Source: Fusobacteriaceae bacterium
GTDB taxonomy: Bacteria > Fusobacteriota > Fusobacteriia > Fusobacteriales > Fusobacteriaceae
Assembly (NCBI GenBank): GCA_031289425.1
Contig: JAITPM010000021.1
Coordinates: forward strand, 1 to 42,325
Reading direction: 5' to 3'
DNA length: 42,325 nt
Shown here: piece by piece, positions 17,557-26,031 of the stretch
Numbering within the stretch: the first letter of the stretch is position 1
How the letters are laid out: each line of letters begins with the position of its first letter
Notes under the pieces: generated by a model
What the model was told of the DNA's origin: nothing
What the model saw: the letters and a program-made list of their open reading frames with translations, nothing else
Databases searched by the model: none
Translations under genes and position numbers: made by a program

Positions 17557-17934
17557 TTAATTTTTCCATAAGCCGTGTATATTACAATATTCCTTAGCAA
17601 CTATCTTCGAACCCTTTGCTACTTTAAATAATGCTTCTGGTTCTTCATTCGGCTTTAGATATTTCCTATATAAGAAATTGTCATCAACAAGTATTTCAAT
17701 GAATTCAATAAAATGCTCAGCCAACATAGGATGCTTTGTTTCTTTTCCGACTTTTACTAAATAACCTTCATCGACTTCTTCAACATAAGGGACATGTTTT
17801 TCAATCGCAGCGTCTTGACTTTTTGCTTCTAACTCCTTAAAGCTATCTTTAAGCGCTGATACTTCACTATCTCTTGATACTATTTCTACTACTAATTTTC
17901 CAGAATTTTCTTTAAATAACTTTCCAATGCTCAT
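17557..17934 (-). CDS. Superoxide reductase (neelaredoxin/desulfoferrodoxin family)
   Basis: A 125-residue class II superoxide reductase. The iron ligands are visible as histidines in [21 protein letters not shown] and the C-terminal Cys-x2-His of EYCNIHGLW. There is no N-terminal desulforedoxin centre. It reduces superoxide to hydrogen peroxide without making oxygen, a usual anaerobe strategy. AGGAGG lies 6 nt before the ATG. It pairs with rubredoxin downstream and the PerR-like gene upstream. Confidence 0.93.
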   Translation of the reverse strand: MSIGKLFKENSGKLVVEIVSRDSEVSALKDSFKELEAKSQDAAIEKHVPYVEEVDEGYLVKVGKETKHPMLAEHFIEFIEILVDDNFLYRKYLKPNEEPEALFKVAKGSKIVAKEYCNIHGLWKN

Positions 17935-17987
17935 ATTATTCCTCCTAATATTTTAAGTTTTTCACATTCTCAAATACTAATCAGCAA

Positions 17988-18000
17988 ATTACTTTGTAAT
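17988..18000. promoter_or_regulatory. Candidate operator upstream of superoxide reductase
   Basis: ATTAC-TTT-GTAAT is a perfect inverted repeat 54 bp before the superoxide reductase start. It is not a good match to the PerR box seen upstream of perR, so the binding protein is unknown. Confidence 0.3.
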
Positions 18001-18047
18001 ATATATTCAAGAATAAATTTAATTTTGCATGCAATCGACTTATGACT

Positions 18048-18458
18048 TTATTGATCTAGGCATTTTTTACAAACACCTTTAAAATAAATAAGTTTTTCTT
18101 TTATTTCATAACCATCTACATCTATGTTTTCCAATATGTTATTATCTATTTCAACATCATAGAGCCCACCACATTTTTCACATTTAAAATGTCCATGGCA
18201 CATCGTTACAGCATCATATCTTGTTTCATTTTCTTCGATTACTACCATATTTACAATACCATGATCTATGAATAAATTTAGCGTATTATAAACTGTTGTC
18301 TTTGATAATGTCGTAATCTCAGGTCCCAAAGCTTTGTATATCGTATCTACTGTAGGATGATTATGATTTTCAACTAAATATTGATATACTTTTATCCTCT
18401 GATACGATGGCCTAATATCTTTACTTTTTAAAAAATTCCCAATACTTTCAATTTGCAT
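18048..18458 (-). CDS. perR: Fur-family peroxide repressor, PerR-like
   Basis: A 136-residue Fur-fold regulator: winged-helix domain (about 1-80) with the recognition segment LSKTTVYNTLNLF, then a metal/dimer domain. Two CxxC zinc pairs are present (CEKC and CKKC), and the regulatory-site residues are laid out as in PerR: a His in HNHPTVDTIY, Asp in RYDAVTMCHGHF and the two His of HGH. It would repress oxidative-stress genes until its iron site is oxidised by peroxide. A PerR-box candidate over its own promoter suggests autoregulation, and the superoxide reductase gene lies next to it. Confidence 0.88.
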   Translation of the reverse strand: MQIESIGNFLKSKDIRPSYQRIKVYQYLVENHNHPTVDTIYKALGPEITTLSKTTVYNTLNLFIDHGIVNMVVIEENETRYDAVTMCHGHFKCEKCGGLYDVEIDNNILENIDVDGYEIKEKLIYFKGVCKKCLDQ

Positions 18459-18509
18459 TATTTTACCTCATTTCCGTAGTTTGAAATTATATTTTTAAAG
18501 AAAACAATT

Positions 18510-18524
18510 TTGTAATGATTATAT
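18510..18524. promoter_or_regulatory. PerR-box candidate
   Basis: The 15 bp TTGTAATGATTATAT match the PerR consensus TTATAATNATTATAA at all but two positions. It overlaps the predicted perR transcription start (about 18522), a position that would block transcription when bound. Confidence 0.65.
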
Positions 18525-18528
18525 TTTT

Positions 18529-18557
18529 ATAATATATATATTTTTACGATTTGTCAA
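18529..18557 (-). promoter_or_regulatory. perR promoter
   Basis: Minus-strand consensus TTGACA (18552-18557), 17-bp spacer and TATTAT (18529-18534), one of the strongest promoters in the window. Confidence 0.8.
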
Positions 18558-18573
18558 CTGTTTTTTTTAAAAA

Positions 18574-19017
18574 TTATATATTTTTACAGAACAAGTACCT
18601 GTCTTCGCCCAATCCATACTCATTTTTGAGGAAATTTAAATTTAAATAATTTAAATTTTCATACAGTTTTATAGCTCCTGCATTATCTGGTGAAACTGTT
18701 AGAAAAATTTTTTTTATATTATTTTCTTTTAAAATATTTTCGCTTTCTATTAAAAGTTTTTTAGCATAACCAACTCCTCTTTTGGATGGTTTTGTACATA
18801 TACCATACAAATATGCCTCTTCTTTATTAAAAGCAGCCATAAATTCAGCTACAGCTATTATGTTATTATTCTCTTCTAATACAAAAATTTTACCATAATG
18901 AGATAGAGATTTTATTAACCATCTATCTACTCCGCCACCATCAAATATTATATTTTCTAGTTCTACTATTTCATTCATTTTTTCAAGTGATAAATCTTTT
19001 ACTTCTCTAAATATCAT
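18574..19017 (-). CDS. GNAT-family N-acetyltransferase
   Basis: A 147-residue GNAT protein. The acetyl-CoA pyrophosphate loop is seen as KPSKRGVGYAKKLLIESE near residues 77-94 and the terminal NAGAIKLYENLNY strand-helix near 110-123. It transfers an acetyl group to an amine; the substrate cannot be told from sequence, and the general layout also fits RimI-like enzymes. It follows truA by 50 bp and may be co-transcribed. Confidence 0.8.
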   Translation of the reverse strand: MIFREVKDLSLEKMNEIVELENIIFDGGGVDRWLIKSLSHYGKIFVLEENNNIIAVAEFMAAFNKEEAYLYGICTKPSKRGVGYAKKLLIESENILKENNIKKIFLTVSPDNAGAIKLYENLNYLNLNFLKNEYGLGEDRYLFCKNI

Positions 19018-19067
19018 ATTTTACTTCCTTTCATTTACTCTGTATAACTATATATCTTAAGTTTATT

Positions 19068-19796
19068 TTAATAAATTATTTTTGATAAATAAAGTCCATT
19101 GGGCTCTGCGAGTGATTTAGAATACTGTCTATCAGGGTTATCCAACATTTCTTTTAAATACTTTAAGCTTTTTCTCCCAAAATATACATCTAAACTCTCT
19201 CCAACCATCAGACGTATTTGAGATTTTACAAAAGAATTTCCTCTTATCTTTATCTCCAGATTATTACTATTTTTTTCTATTTTTATAAAATAAATTTCTC
19301 TATTGGTATTTTTTTCTACTATATCCTTCAACATAAAATTTTTAAAATTATGTTTACCAATAAAAATATTCATAATTTCCTGCAATTTTTCTATATCTAT
19401 TTTTTCCTTTATATACGTCATATACCTGTATGTAAAAGGTGATTTTTCACAAGTTATGATATATTTATATTCTCTTTCTTTGGCTGAAAATCTGGCATGA
19501 AAAGTATCATCAACTTCCATTACCTCCAATACCTTGATATCCTCTGGAAGAGCGTTTTTAAGTGCACGTAAAAGGTTATCATATGGGATTACCAAATTAC
19601 TAATAAAAGTAGATACTTGTTCTAGGGCATGTACTCCCCTATCTGTTCGTCCTGCTGTTGTAATCTTTATTTCTTCTTTTAAAAGTTTATTCAATACTCT
19701 TTCTATCTCTCCCTGGACAGTACGTTTATTTGGCTGACGCTGAGAACCAAAAAAGTCACTTCCGTCATAGATATATTTTATAAGAGTATTTTTCAT
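19068..19796 (-). CDS. truA: tRNA pseudouridine synthase A
   Basis: A 242-residue TruA with the catalytic aspartate in AGRTDRGVHALEQ near residue 51, the FHARFSAKEREY block near 102 and the C-terminal GNSFVKSQIRLMVG. It makes pseudouridine at positions 38-40 of tRNA anticodon arms. Full length for the family. AGGAGG lies about 13 nt before the ATG, a slightly long spacing. Confidence 0.96.
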   Translation of the reverse strand: MKNTLIKYIYDGSDFFGSQRQPNKRTVQGEIERVLNKLLKEEIKITTAGRTDRGVHALEQVSTFISNLVIPYDNLLRALKNALPEDIKVLEVMEVDDTFHARFSAKEREYKYIITCEKSPFTYRYMTYIKEKIDIEKLQEIMNIFIGKHNFKNFMLKDIVEKNTNREIYFIKIEKNSNNLEIKIRGNSFVKSQIRLMVGESLDVYFGRKSLKYLKEMLDNPDRQYSKSLAEPNGLYLSKIIY

Positions 19797-19862
19797 AATT
19801 ATCTCTGTTCCTCCTTAAATTTATTTATAAAGTGTATTTGCAAAATGCAAAACACCATATTT

Positions 19863-21569
19863 TTATTCCAATTTATCACCATGAAGCCTATAGTAATATC
19901 CCTTTTCAGCAAGTAATTCTTTATGCGTTCCTCTTTCCTCTATTCCATTTTCAGTTAATACTATGATTTCATCAGCATTTTTTATAGTCGTAAGCCTATG
20001 AGCTACAACTATTGTGGTACGCCCTTTGCTCAAAATCTCTAGAGATTTTTGTATTAATTTTTCTGTAATATTATCAAGCGCAGATGTAGCCTCATCTAAT
20101 ATCAAAATTGGTGGGTTTTTTAGAAAAATTCTCGCTATTGCTATTCTTTGTTTTTGGCCTCCCGATAATTTAACCCCTCTTTCTCCGACATATGTATCAT
20201 AATTATCAGGTAATTCCATTATAAAATCATGGATGTTAGCTTTTTTAGATGCCTCTATTACTTCATCATCTGTAGCATTGATTTTTCCAACTATTATATT
20301 TTCTTTTATGGTACCTGTAAATAAAAATACATCTTGTTGCACAATCCCTATATTTTTACGCAGCGATTCTAATGTCATATCATATATGCTCATGTTATCA
20401 ATTAATATATCTCCATCTTCTATTTGATAAAATCTTGGTATCAAATTACAAATAGTTGTTTTTCCTCCTCCAGATGGACCAACTAAAGCCAACATTTTAC
20501 CTTTTTCCAAAATAAATGAAATGTTTTTTAATATTTTTTTATCTTCATATTTAAATGAGACATCCTTAAATTCTATTTCACCTTGGAATGTATCCATATT
20601 CTTTGCATTATTTTTATCTTTTTCTTTTTCTTCAGATATTAATTCAAAAAATCTCTTAAATCCTGTCATTCCATTTTGATATTGCTCCACAAAGGCTATA
20701 AGTCTTCTCAAAGGTTGGGTAAAAATTTTGATATATAACAAATAAGCAAATAGGTCTCCGATTGTTATCTTTTGAATATATGCAAAATATCCGCCGGCCA
20801 TTAATACTACGTAATCCAAAATATCAATAAAAAATCCAATACCTGCTCCATATTGTGCCATCACTTTATAAGCCTCTCCTCTGGCATCAATATAACTTTT
20901 ATTATCAATTTCAAATCTTTCTTTTTCACTTTCAGATATTACGAAAGCTTTAGAGACTCTGATACCTGTTATACTATTTTGCAATCTCGCATTTATAATT
21001 CCGGTTTTTTCTCTCGTTTTCATAAAAGCATCTGTCAATTTTTTTCTCATCATAATACTAAATATTACCATTGTCGGAAAAAATATAAAAATTATCAAAG
21101 TAAGCAATAAATTTACTCTTATCAAAATTAAAAAAGAGCCAATTAACATGACAAAAGATATAAACAAATCTTCCGGTCCATGATGCGCCAACTCAGACAC
21201 TTCTTGCAGATCGTTTATTATTTTTGACATGATAGTTCCGGTTTGATTATTGTCAAAGTATCTTATAGGCAACTCCTGTAAGTGTTCATATACATCTCGC
21301 CTCATATTGGCCTGCATTCCTACTCCTACCAAATGCCCCCAATACTGCATAAAATAATTACAAAACATTTTTATAAAATATATTGAAATTAAAACTAAAG
21401 CAAACAATAAAAATATTTTATAATTTTTATCTGGTAATACATCATTTATAAGTTTTCTCGTTATCATGGGATAAAATAGGTCACAAATAGCAGCTATACT
21501 TGCTACAAAAATATCTAAAAAAAACATTTTTTTATATGGATTATAATACTTAATAAAAAGTTTTAACAT
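19863..21569 (-). CDS. ABC exporter, fused membrane and ATPase domains (MsbA/multidrug type)
   Basis: A 568-residue half-transporter that would act as a dimer. The N-terminal about 310 residues contain six hydrophobic helices, the rest is an ATPase domain with Walker A GPSGGGKTT near 365, signature LSGGQKQR, Walker B ILILDEATSALD and the H-loop VVAHRL. In a Gram-negative cell it could flip lipid A (MsbA) or export drugs or peptides; sequence alone does not decide. It begins 16 bp after era. Confidence 0.9.
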   Translation of the reverse strand: MLKLFIKYYNPYKKMFFLDIFVASIAAICDLFYPMITRKLINDVLPDKNYKIFLLFALVLISIYFIKMFCNYFMQYWGHLVGVGMQANMRRDVYEHLQELPIRYFDNNQTGTIMSKIINDLQEVSELAHHGPEDLFISFVMLIGSFLILIRVNLLLTLIIFIFFPTMVIFSIMMRKKLTDAFMKTREKTGIINARLQNSITGIRVSKAFVISESEKERFEIDNKSYIDARGEAYKVMAQYGAGIGFFIDILDYVVLMAGGYFAYIQKITIGDLFAYLLYIKIFTQPLRRLIAFVEQYQNGMTGFKRFFELISEEKEKDKNNAKNMDTFQGEIEFKDVSFKYEDKKILKNISFILEKGKMLALVGPSGGGKTTICNLIPRFYQIEDGDILIDNMSIYDMTLESLRKNIGIVQQDVFLFTGTIKENIIVGKINATDDEVIEASKKANIHDFIMELPDNYDTYVGERGVKLSGGQKQRIAIARIFLKNPPILILDEATSALDNITEKLIQKSLEILSKGRTTIVVAHRLTTIKNADEIIVLTENGIEERGTHKELLAEKGYYYRLHGDKLE

Positions 21570-21585
21570 TTTTCTCCTTTCTTTT

Positions 21586-22479
21586 TTATTTTTCTAAAAC
21601 ATACCCCATTTCTTTTAAGAATGGTTTTTTCTTTCTCCAATCATCCTTAACTTTTACCCACAAAGTCAAATATATTGATATTCCCAAAAGCTTTTCTATA
21701 TCAGCTCTTGCCTCTATTCCTATTTCTTTTAATAAACTACCATTTTTCCCAATAATAATACCTTTTTGAGAATTTCTTTCTACATATATATTAATATCAA
21801 ATTTATCTCTTCCTTTTCCTCTTTTTTCTACATTTAATATTTCTATAGCTACAGAGTGTGGGATTTCATCTCTTGTCTTAAGTAAAATTTTTTCTCTTAC
21901 AATTTCAGTTATTATTTTGTAAGTAGGCATATCTGTATACATATCTTCCGGATAAAATATTATTCCATCCTCCAAAAATGGGTCTATGGCTGAAATTAAT
22001 CTTTCCATTCCGAATCCATACTGCCCGGAAATTTCTATATACTTATCAAAATCTCCCAATTTTTCTTTTATTTCATTTCTTTTTATCTCCAAAGTTGCAT
22101 CTTTTATTTTATCTATTTTATTTAAAGCTAAGATTCTCGGAACTCTTTTGGCTTCTTTGATTCGCTCCATTACAAATATATCCCCATTACCAATACTTTC
22201 TGTCCCATCAAGTAAAAATAATATAACATCTACCTCTGATAGAATATTAATAGCACTAGTTGTCATATAGCTTCCCAATAAATTTCTAGGTTTATGTATT
22301 CCCGGAGTGTCTATGAATATATATTGATTTCCTTTCAAATTTAATATTCCTTTTATATTCTCCCTTGTAGTCCCGGATTTATCCGATACAATGGCAACTT
22401 TTTCAGATACCAATTTATTTATAAGGGTAGATTTTCCTACATTGGGTCTACCAACTACAGCAATAAATCCAGATTTCAT
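21586..22479 (-). CDS. era: GTPase Era
   Basis: A 297-residue Era: G1 GRPNVGKS near residue 9, G3 DTPGIH near 57, G4 NKID near 120 and a C-terminal KH domain with the IIGKNGSLLKEIG loop. It binds the 3' end of 16S rRNA and assists small-subunit assembly. The start overlaps the upstream gene's stop codon by 1 bp. Confidence 0.97.
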   Translation of the reverse strand: MKSGFIAVVGRPNVGKSTLINKLVSEKVAIVSDKSGTTRENIKGILNLKGNQYIFIDTPGIHKPRNLLGSYMTTSAINILSEVDVILFLLDGTESIGNGDIFVMERIKEAKRVPRILALNKIDKIKDATLEIKRNEIKEKLGDFDKYIEISGQYGFGMERLISAIDPFLEDGIIFYPEDMYTDMPTYKIITEIVREKILLKTRDEIPHSVAIEILNVEKRGKGRDKFDINIYVERNSQKGIIIGKNGSLLKEIGIEARADIEKLLGISIYLTLWVKVKDDWRKKKPFLKEMGYVLEK

Positions 22480-23270
22480 TATTTATCATCACCAATTCCT
22501 ATTTTCATATATATTTCTTTTATATTTTTTAAAAAATTTTTATTATCTTTTTCTCCTACGACTTGTTCATTTATAAGTTTACTGTTTCTTATTATATTTG
22601 TTGTTATATTATACACAAACCCTGCTTTTTTTCCACATTCCATCAAATTTTTATTAAAATCTTTTTCTATTTTTTTATCAAAAATATTTTCATCCGGATA
22701 TGTTATTGAATATTCTTTTAATTTATTTTCTATATTCTTAGAAAATTTTTTAATTATAAATTTCCCCTTTTTCATTAGAAGCAAACTTTTAAAATCATAT
22801 CTTCTTACATCCCGCATCTCCAAAGAGAAAATATCTGTATTTTTTAGAGATGTTTCATATATTATTTCCGTAAGAATTCTGTCTCTTTGTCCTTCTCTTG
22901 TGTTTTCAAATTGTTCTAATAGTTTTTGATACTCTTCTAGTGTTGGTATTTTCTCATTATTTGAATTATTTATATTAAAATCATAATTTCCAATTGGAAT
23001 TTTTTTTATAACTTTAGATTCAAGCAAATATTTATAAAAAATTCTAATAGAACTAAGCTTTCTATAGGCTGTTTTTACTTTATACTTACCCATTAAGTGA
23101 GATACATATTGCCCCATCAAATCAATATCAATGTTTTCTATAGCTATATTTTTGTCTATCAAATATATTTTAAGATCACTTATATCTTTTTCATATACTC
23201 TAAACGTATCATCACTTATATTTCCTATATTTTTTGCATTTTCTAAAAACTGCCAGATATAGTCAATCAT
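22479..23270 (-). CDS. Xer-like tyrosine recombinase with lost catalytic residues
   Basis: A 263-residue protein with an N-terminal SAM-like core-binding region (YVSHLMGKYKVKTAYRKLSSIRIFYKYLL, about 55-83) and a C-terminal tyrosine-recombinase outline. The catalytic set is eroded: the first Arg of the usual GLR motif is K143 in SLKNTDIFSLEM, the HxxR box reads NIIR (225-228), the second His is absent, while a Tyr remains at 254 in KEIYMKIG. It probably binds DNA but may not recombine it. It is translationally coupled to era and follows recN by about 30 bp. It may be a fast-evolved XerC/D or a repurposed accessory protein. Confidence 0.7.
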   Translation of the reverse strand: MIDYIWQFLENAKNIGNISDDTFRVYEKDISDLKIYLIDKNIAIENIDIDLMGQYVSHLMGKYKVKTAYRKLSSIRIFYKYLLESKVIKKIPIGNYDFNINNSNNEKIPTLEEYQKLLEQFENTREGQRDRILTEIIYETSLKNTDIFSLEMRDVRRYDFKSLLLMKKGKFIIKKFSKNIENKLKEYSITYPDENIFDKKIEKDFNKNLMECGKKAGFVYNITTNIIRNSKLINEQVVGEKDNKNFLKNIKEIYMKIGIGDDK

Positions 23271-23299
23271 TTTTTGCTCCTTAACAGTATATGCATATT

Positions 23300-24955
23300 T
23301 TAGTTTAATAGCTCTTTCGCATGTTCTATCACACTGTCTGTAATCCTATCTCCGGCCAACATTCTTGCTATTTCTTTAACTCTTTCTTCTTTATTTAATT
23401 TTGTCACTGTTGTAGTAGTCTGATTATCTATAGTTTCTTTTTTTATATATAATTGTTCATTAGCTTTAGATGCAATTACCGGTGAATGTGTTATTGAAAT
23501 CACTTGAGTATGTGAGCCTATATCTTTTAATTTATTAGCTATTTTTCTTATTGTTTCTCCGCCAACACCTGTATCTATTTCATCAAAAATAAGTATAGGG
23601 ATATTATCAATTTTAGAAAAGATAACTTTCAATGCCAACATTATTCTACTTACTTCTCCTCCGGATGCGATTTTCCAAAGCGGTTTTACATCCTGTCCTA
23701 TGTTAGTTGATATAAAAAACTCTACATCGTCCACACCATTATATAATATGTCGTCTCTTTTTTCAATTCTTACCTCAAAAGTAGTGTCTTCCATTTGCAA
23801 TTGTTTCAATTCTTCTTCTAATAAAATTTTGATTTCATTGGATTTTATAAATCTCATGTCGGATAAAATTTTCGCTTCTTCATAATATTCTTTTTTTATT
23901 TGTTCTCTTTCCAATAATAAAGTATCAATCAAATATTGACTTTCGTCGAAAGTCTTAACTTTTTTAGAAATAGCATCTCTAAATTCCAATATTTCTCCTA
24001 TTGTAGAACCATATTTCAATTTTAATTTGGTTATAGCATCCAATCTTTCTGACATATATAAAAGTGACTTTTCATCAATTTCAATACTATTTTCAAATGT
24101 TTTTAATATATCATCGCAATCTTCTAGCTCATAATAGACCTCTTCTACTCTTTTCAAAATATTAGTATACTCATCATCATATTTTGCAATACCTTCTATA
24201 TTTTTTATAAGATTATTTATTTGATTTAAGATATTTTTATCATTTTCCCTTATAAGAAATCTTGAGTTTATAAGTTTTTCTTTTATCATCTCAGCATTAA
24301 ATGCTTTTTTATATTCTTCCTCCAGGCTTATATCTTCATCAATTACCGGATTGACAGTATTTATTTCATTTAATTGAAAATCGTATAATTCTTTTTTTTC
24401 TACAGTTTCTTTTCTTAATCTTTCTGTATTTTCTATTTGTGCTATAATTTCATTATATTTTTCATATAAGTTATTAATTTTTATCCTTTGTTTTTTCCCA
24501 CCATCTCCCAAAAATTTATCTAACAACTTTATGTGATTAGATTTATTTAAAAGCATTTGATGACTATGCTGCCCTACTATATCTATAAGATTCCTTGCAA
24601 TATCTTTTAAAGCATTTAGAGTAACTCTTACATTATTTACAAAGGCTTTTCCCTTCCCATCTTTATCGTAAATTCTTCTAACTATCAGATCTTCATCAAA
24701 TAATAAAATTCCTAATTTTTCTATTTCTTTTTTTTTCTCTTCATCTAGGCTAAATACACCTTCTGCAATAAGATTTTCTTCTCCTTTTCTTATCATATCG
24801 AAAGTTGCCTTTTCACCTATGAGCAAATTTATCCCGCTCAAAATGATTGATTTCCCGGCTCCGGTTTCTCCAGTTAAGACAATCAATCCATTATCAAATT
24901 CCAATGATACACTTTTTATTATTGCCAAATTTTCTATTTTTAATTCCTTTAGCAT
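23300..24955 (-). CDS. recN: DNA repair protein RecN
   Basis: A 551-residue SMC-like ATPase. The N-terminus LKELKIENLAIIKSVSLEFDNGL and Walker A TGETGAGKS are at residues 1-36, a long coiled coil occupies about 150-360, and the C-terminal half has the signature SGGEVSRIMLALK and Walker B ILIFDEIDTGVGG. RecN tethers broken DNA ends for repair. Its start overlaps nadK by 7 bp, a common gene pair. Confidence 0.96.
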   Translation of the reverse strand: MLKELKIENLAIIKSVSLEFDNGLIVLTGETGAGKSIILSGINLLIGEKATFDMIRKGEENLIAEGVFSLDEEKKKEIEKLGILLFDEDLIVRRIYDKDGKGKAFVNNVRVTLNALKDIARNLIDIVGQHSHQMLLNKSNHIKLLDKFLGDGGKKQRIKINNLYEKYNEIIAQIENTERLRKETVEKKELYDFQLNEINTVNPVIDEDISLEEEYKKAFNAEMIKEKLINSRFLIRENDKNILNQINNLIKNIEGIAKYDDEYTNILKRVEEVYYELEDCDDILKTFENSIEIDEKSLLYMSERLDAITKLKLKYGSTIGEILEFRDAISKKVKTFDESQYLIDTLLLEREQIKKEYYEEAKILSDMRFIKSNEIKILLEEELKQLQMEDTTFEVRIEKRDDILYNGVDDVEFFISTNIGQDVKPLWKIASGGEVSRIMLALKVIFSKIDNIPILIFDEIDTGVGGETIRKIANKLKDIGSHTQVISITHSPVIASKANEQLYIKKETIDNQTTTTVTKLNKEERVKEIARMLAGDRITDSVIEHAKELLN

Positions 24956-25797
24956 AAATTATCGCCCCATTTTAATTTTTCTCTAAGAATACTGTAATAA
25001 TTTCTGTCTCTTGGAATGATCATTTTTAATGTTTTTTCATAATATTTAATTTTTATTATCTCAGAATTATTAATAGTTTCGCTTATTTGTCCGTCTATAA
25101 GGATAATGCCCTTTCTATTTTCATCTATTATTTCTATATCTATTTTTTCGTCACCATGGATAACTATAGGCCTTGTATTTAAGTTATGAGGGGCAAATGG
25201 AGTAATTATAATCACTTTAGTATTAGATTTTACTATTGGTCCTCCTGCTGACATAGAGTAGGCAGTGGAACCTGCGGGAGTAGATACTATTACTCCATCT
25301 CCCTTATATACACACATATATTCGCCATCTGATGAAAATTTTGTTCTTATTATCTTAGAAATAGCATATTCTTTAGAAATTAAAACTTCATTTAGAGCAT
25401 AATGTTTTTTACCATTACAATCAATTTCAAGAATATGTCGCTCCTCCCATTTGAAATTTTCGGATATGAAATCATCATATATTTCAAACATTTTTTCATG
25501 TTTTATTTCTGTTAGAAACCCAAGATTTCCAGCATTTATAGCTATCACAAATAAGTTTTCATTTCCTATTATTTCTCTAAACCCACGAAGTAATGTTCCG
25601 TCTCCTCCTATAACTACAACAAAGTTTGCAGTTGCAATTTCTGATATGGGTATTACTTCAATATTTTTATCAAGAAAATATTTGAGACTATCGCAATATA
25701 TTGTTTGAGCCAATTTTTTTTCTTTATTATAAATTATAACTACTCTTTTAATTATTTCTCTTTTAATTATTTCTTTTTTCATTATTTCTTTTTTCAT
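24949..25797 (-). CDS. nadK: NAD kinase
   Basis: A 282-residue NAD kinase with the GGDGTLLRG motif near 69, the NAGNLGFLTE segment near 90, the ALNEV motif near 133 and the glycine-rich TPAGSTAYSMSAGGP near 170. It phosphorylates NAD to NADP. The first about 18 residues are tandem copies of a five-residue unit (MKKEI, MKKEI, IKREI), so several start codons are possible and the conserved fold begins at VVIIYNKEKK. It heads the nadK-recN-xer-era group. Confidence 0.95.
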   Translation of the reverse strand: MKKEIMKKEIIKREIIKRVVIIYNKEKKLAQTIYCDSLKYFLDKNIEVIPISEIATANFVVVIGGDGTLLRGFREIIGNENLFVIAINAGNLGFLTEIKHEKMFEIYDDFISENFKWEERHILEIDCNGKKHYALNEVLISKEYAISKIIRTKFSSDGEYMCVYKGDGVIVSTPAGSTAYSMSAGGPIVKSNTKVIIITPFAPHNLNTRPIVIHGDEKIDIEIIDENRKGIILIDGQISETINNSEIIKIKYYEKTLKMIIPRDRNYYSILREKLKWGDNLC

Positions 25798-25923
25798 TAT
25801 TTCACCTTGAATGACAAAATATTTTATCTACATAAGAATTTATAACATATTTAGAACTAAAATACAAATGTTAATATTCATTTATTTATTCTTTTATATA
25901 TAAATATTTATACTAAACTAAAA

Positions 25924-25961
25924 TAATGATAATTATACTTAAAACATAGGATATTTTTCAA
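25924..25961 (-). promoter_or_regulatory. nadK operon promoter with Fur/PerR-like box
   Basis: Minus-strand TTGAAA (25956-25961), 18-bp spacer and TATAAT (25932-25937). A 15-bp site at 25924-25938 matches the PerR consensus at 12 of 15 positions and covers the -10 box, so NADP supply may be under Fur-family control. A second possible promoter (TTGTAT-17-TATAAA) lies nearer the gene. Confidence 0.45.
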
Positions 25962-26002
25962 TCTAAGTCTATGATATTTCTCATTTTAATTTATTTATAA
26001 AT

Positions 26003-26025
26003 AGGCGGCCACAAAATGGTCGCCT
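26003..26025 (-). terminator. Terminator after the EnvC-like gene
   Basis: AGGCGGCCA (26003-26011) and TGGTCGCCT (26017-26025) form a 9-bp stem with one wobble and a 5-nt loop just beyond the stop codon at 26032. A-rich and T-rich flanks on both sides allow bidirectional action. Confidence 0.7.
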
Positions 26026-26031
26026 TTATTT

